In this document: positions 6,281 through 7,511 of the stretch, one piece after another
Numbering within the stretch: the first letter of the stretch is position 1
How the letters are laid out: every line of letters begins with the position of its first letter
Made by a program: the position numbers and the translations under genes
Notes under the pieces: generated by a model
What the model saw: the letters and a program-made list of their open reading frames with translations, nothing else
What the model was told of the DNA's origin: nothing
Databases searched by the model: none
DNA from: Acidimicrobiia bacterium
Lineage (GTDB): Bacteria; Actinomycetota; Acidimicrobiia; Spongiisociales; ZC4RG35
Direction of reading: 5' to 3'
Assembly (NCBI GenBank): GCA_025929005.1
Contig: JAICND010000063.1
Location: 1-7,511, forward strand
Length of the DNA: 7,511 nt

Positions 6281-6871
6281 TCAGTGGAGAACGCGGTATC
6301 GGAGGTGGGTAACGGCTTGGCCCTCGACCACCGAAGTCGGACCGACAAACTGAACAGGAGTGGTCAGTCCCTCGAAGAGGTGCTTGCCCGCTCCTAACAC
6401 CACCGGCACTAGATCGACGCCGATCTCGTCCAGGAGACCCGCCTCGAGACATTGCCGCGCCATCTCTCCACCGTTGACGGCCACGTTGCGATCGCCGGCC
6501 AGTTCCTTCGCCTTGGCGATGGCCGCCTCGATGCCCTCGGTCACGAACACGAAGTTCTCGTCCTCAGCCGGCCAATCGTCGGGAAGATGGTGGGTGAGCA
6601 CCACCGTCGTGACATTCATCGGATGTCGACCGCCCCATCCGTTCATCATGTCGAAGAGGTGCCGACCAACCAGCAGGGCTCCGGTCTCTCCCCACTCTTT
6701 CCTGATCACCGCGGCGCTCGCCTCGGTGACGCGAATCGGCGGATCGATAGGCGACGGAATCTCGATGTCGCCGTTCGAGTACCACTGGAAAAGTAGATCG
6801 AACCCGGTTTCGTTGGGACCGGCGATGTAGCCGTCCAGCGACATCGTGGCGCCTGCACTTACCTTCCCCAT
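6281..6871 (-). CDS. Dihydrofolate-reductase-family (RibD C-terminal-like) protein
   Basis: A 196-residue cytosolic protein of the DHFR/RibD-C superfamily, NAD(P)H-dependent reductases. Family marks are the opening TMSLDGYIAGPN (9-20), GALLVGRHLFD (64-74), VVLTHHLP (90-97) in the nucleotide-binding part, the glycine turn VNGGE (132-136), LLDEI (146-150) and PVVLGAGKHLF (156-166). Members of this YyaP/YwjB-like group are widespread in actinobacteria and mostly uncharacterised. They are too divergent from FolA to be called dihydrofolate reductase, and not linked here to other riboflavin genes. ATG 6871 is chosen because AGGAGGT lies five bases upstream and the family motif starts at once. It lies 63 bases downstream of the cupredoxin in the same direction, so co-transcription is plausible. 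The reaction and substrate are not readable from sequence. Confidence 0.9.
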   Translation of the reverse strand: MGKVSAGATMSLDGYIAGPNETGFDLLFQWYSNGDIEIPSPIDPPIRVTEASAAVIRKEWGETGALLVGRHLFDMMNGWGGRHPMNVTTVVLTHHLPDDWPAEDENFVFVTEGIEAAIAKAKELAGDRNVAVNGGEMARQCLEAGLLDEIGVDLVPVVLGAGKHLFEGLTTPVQFVGPTSVVEGQAVTHLRYRVLH

Positions 6872-6876
6872 CAGGT

Positions 6877-6883
6877 ACCTCCT
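6877..6883 (-). promoter_or_regulatory. Ribosome binding site that fixes the reductase start
   Basis: On the minus strand AGGAGGT (6883 to 6877) sits five bases before ATG 6871. The longer in-frame ATG at 6892 would place this site inside the coding region and add seven residues (MAARRYL) not typical of the family, so 6871 is the better start. Confidence 0.8.
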
Positions 6884-6934
6884 CGCCGCCATCGTAAGCC
6901 TGTCGGCAACGCCGGTTTAGGCGCGCCTGATCAC

Positions 6935-7405
6935 TCAGCCTGCAGGGGCTACCACCTCGATCTCACCCCGCATCCCGTACTCGTAATGACCGGGCAGATG
7001 ACAGGCGAACTCGAAGATCCCAGACTCGTCGAAAGTGAAGGTCGTGATAGCCATCCCGTTGGGTCCGACCGTGACCTCACCCGGTATCGACGGGTGCTCG
7101 GCCTCGGTGCCATTGGCGTGACGGATGTGGACCTCGGGGCCGCCGGTGATCAGCTCATGGTGGATGGGATCGTCGTTGACCACCAGGAAACGGATCCGGG
7201 TACCCGCCACGACCGTCAGCTGATCGGGTTCGAAACGGGAGTGATGGATGTCGATTTCAACGGTGACGTCACCGGGGCCGAGCGGCACCATCTCGGGATT
7301 GGCAGCGTTGGCGGCGACCGCGTAGCCGACCCCGGTCACCAGGGCGGTTACCGCTAGGGCGAGGAACGCGAGCCGCCCACGACGGGAAGCCGAACCCCGG
7401 GTCAT
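6935..7405 (-). CDS. Cupredoxin-domain copper protein, membrane-anchored or secreted
   Basis: A 156-residue protein with a basic N-terminus (TRGSASRRGR) and one hydrophobic segment (residues 12-32) acting as signal peptide or anchor, then a cupredoxin domain outside the membrane. The copper-site pattern is clear: IHHEL (81-85) supplies the first His, and FACHLPGHYEYGM (133-145) supplies Cys135, His140 and Met145. The Cys-x4-His-x4-Met spacing is close to azurin-type blue copper sites. Extra histidines occur at 53-54, 93, 96 and 104. The role is probably electron transfer or copper binding in the envelope; the partner is unknown. ATG 7405 is preferred over the in-frame ATG at 7504 because it overlaps the stop of the upstream gene in ATGA, a usual sign of translational coupling, and because the extra 33 residues are encoded in another frame as a plausible membrane protein end. 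Confidence 0.88.
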   Translation of the reverse strand: MTRGSASRRGRLAFLALAVTALVTGVGYAVAANAANPEMVPLGPGDVTVEIDIHHSRFEPDQLTVVAGTRIRFLVVNDDPIHHELITGGPEVHIRHANGTEAEHPSIPGEVTVGPNGMAITTFTFDESGIFEFACHLPGHYEYGMRGEIEVVAPAG

Positions 7406-7511
7406 GCCGGTCGACCGCCTCCGAGGTCTATCCGGCGTCGAGTCGATCCCCGTCCCAGCAAGAAGGCGAACGACCCGGCCCCAACTCCAGCCAACAATGG
7501 CCATACCGGCC
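7402..7511 (-). CDS. C-terminal end of a membrane protein, runs off the right edge
   Basis: The last 35 codons of a leftward gene ending in TGA 7404-7402. The peptide begins PVWPLLAGVGAGSFAFLLGR, one hydrophobic helix, and ends in a basic tail (STRRRIDLGGGRPA), the usual finish of a multi-pass or single-anchor membrane protein with the C-terminus inside. The stop overlaps the cupredoxin ATG by four bases (ATGA), so the two are probably translated together and may work together, for example in copper handling or respiration. The family cannot be named from 35 residues. It has no start codon inside the window and is easily missed, because another frame is also open over the same bases. Confidence 0.7.
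   Translation of the reverse strand, partial: PVWPLLAGVGAGSFAFLLGRGSTRRRIDLGGGRPA

Noticed and set aside
6919..6928. Ten-base palindrome AGGCGCGCCT upstream of the reductase gene
   Set aside because: A short GC palindrome of this kind is expected by chance in high-GC DNA and has no further structure around it.
7406..7504. Longer N-terminus for the cupredoxin from ATG 7504
   Set aside because: The same bases encode a plausible membrane-protein end in another frame, and ATG 7405 has the coupled ATGA overlap and begins just before the signal-type helix.

Overview
The window looks like chromosomal DNA from a high-GC actinobacterium, perhaps of the Acidimicrobiia type. This is an inference from high GC, GTG/ATG starts with GGAGG-type ribosome sites, a LigC-type ATP-dependent DNA ligase, and a pterin-dehydratase-like/VOC fusion of a kind common in Actinobacteria. 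I see no rRNA, tRNA, CRISPR array, insertion sequence or phage gene.

Left part (1-3127). A minus-strand gene of unknown family runs off the left edge; it has 284 codons with no stop inside the window. It is divergent from a short PRC-barrel protein gene (973-1329). A gap of 233 bases with three possible hairpins separates that gene from a convergent, secreted endonuclease/exonuclease/phosphatase-family protein (minus strand, 1563-2789) that carries an inserted EF-hand/dockerin-like calcium loop. The next 338 bases hold no intact gene, but they contain the last ~27 codons of a PhnB-like VOC gene whose body is gone.

Middle (3128-5548). A 12-helix MFS exporter (plus strand) and a LigC-type ATP-dependent DNA ligase (minus strand) converge so tightly that one palindromic TCATGA supplies both stop codons.

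Right part (5549-7511). Only 37 bases separate ligC from a divergent fusion protein. Its N-terminal half resembles pterin-4a-carbinolamine dehydratase but lacks the catalytic His-His-Pro, and its C-terminal half is a VOC domain. Convergent with it is a DHFR/RibD-C-like reductase gene. That gene lies 63 bases downstream of a membrane-anchored or secreted cupredoxin, which itself starts inside the stop codon (ATGA overlap) of a gene for a membrane protein running off the right edge. These last three probably form one leftward operon.

The gene order does not point to one obvious pathway. The safest reading is an ordinary actinobacterial housekeeping/accessory stretch with several compact gene junctions, one decayed gene and a few proteins with unusual active-site changes. 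I found no convincing undescribed multi-gene system.
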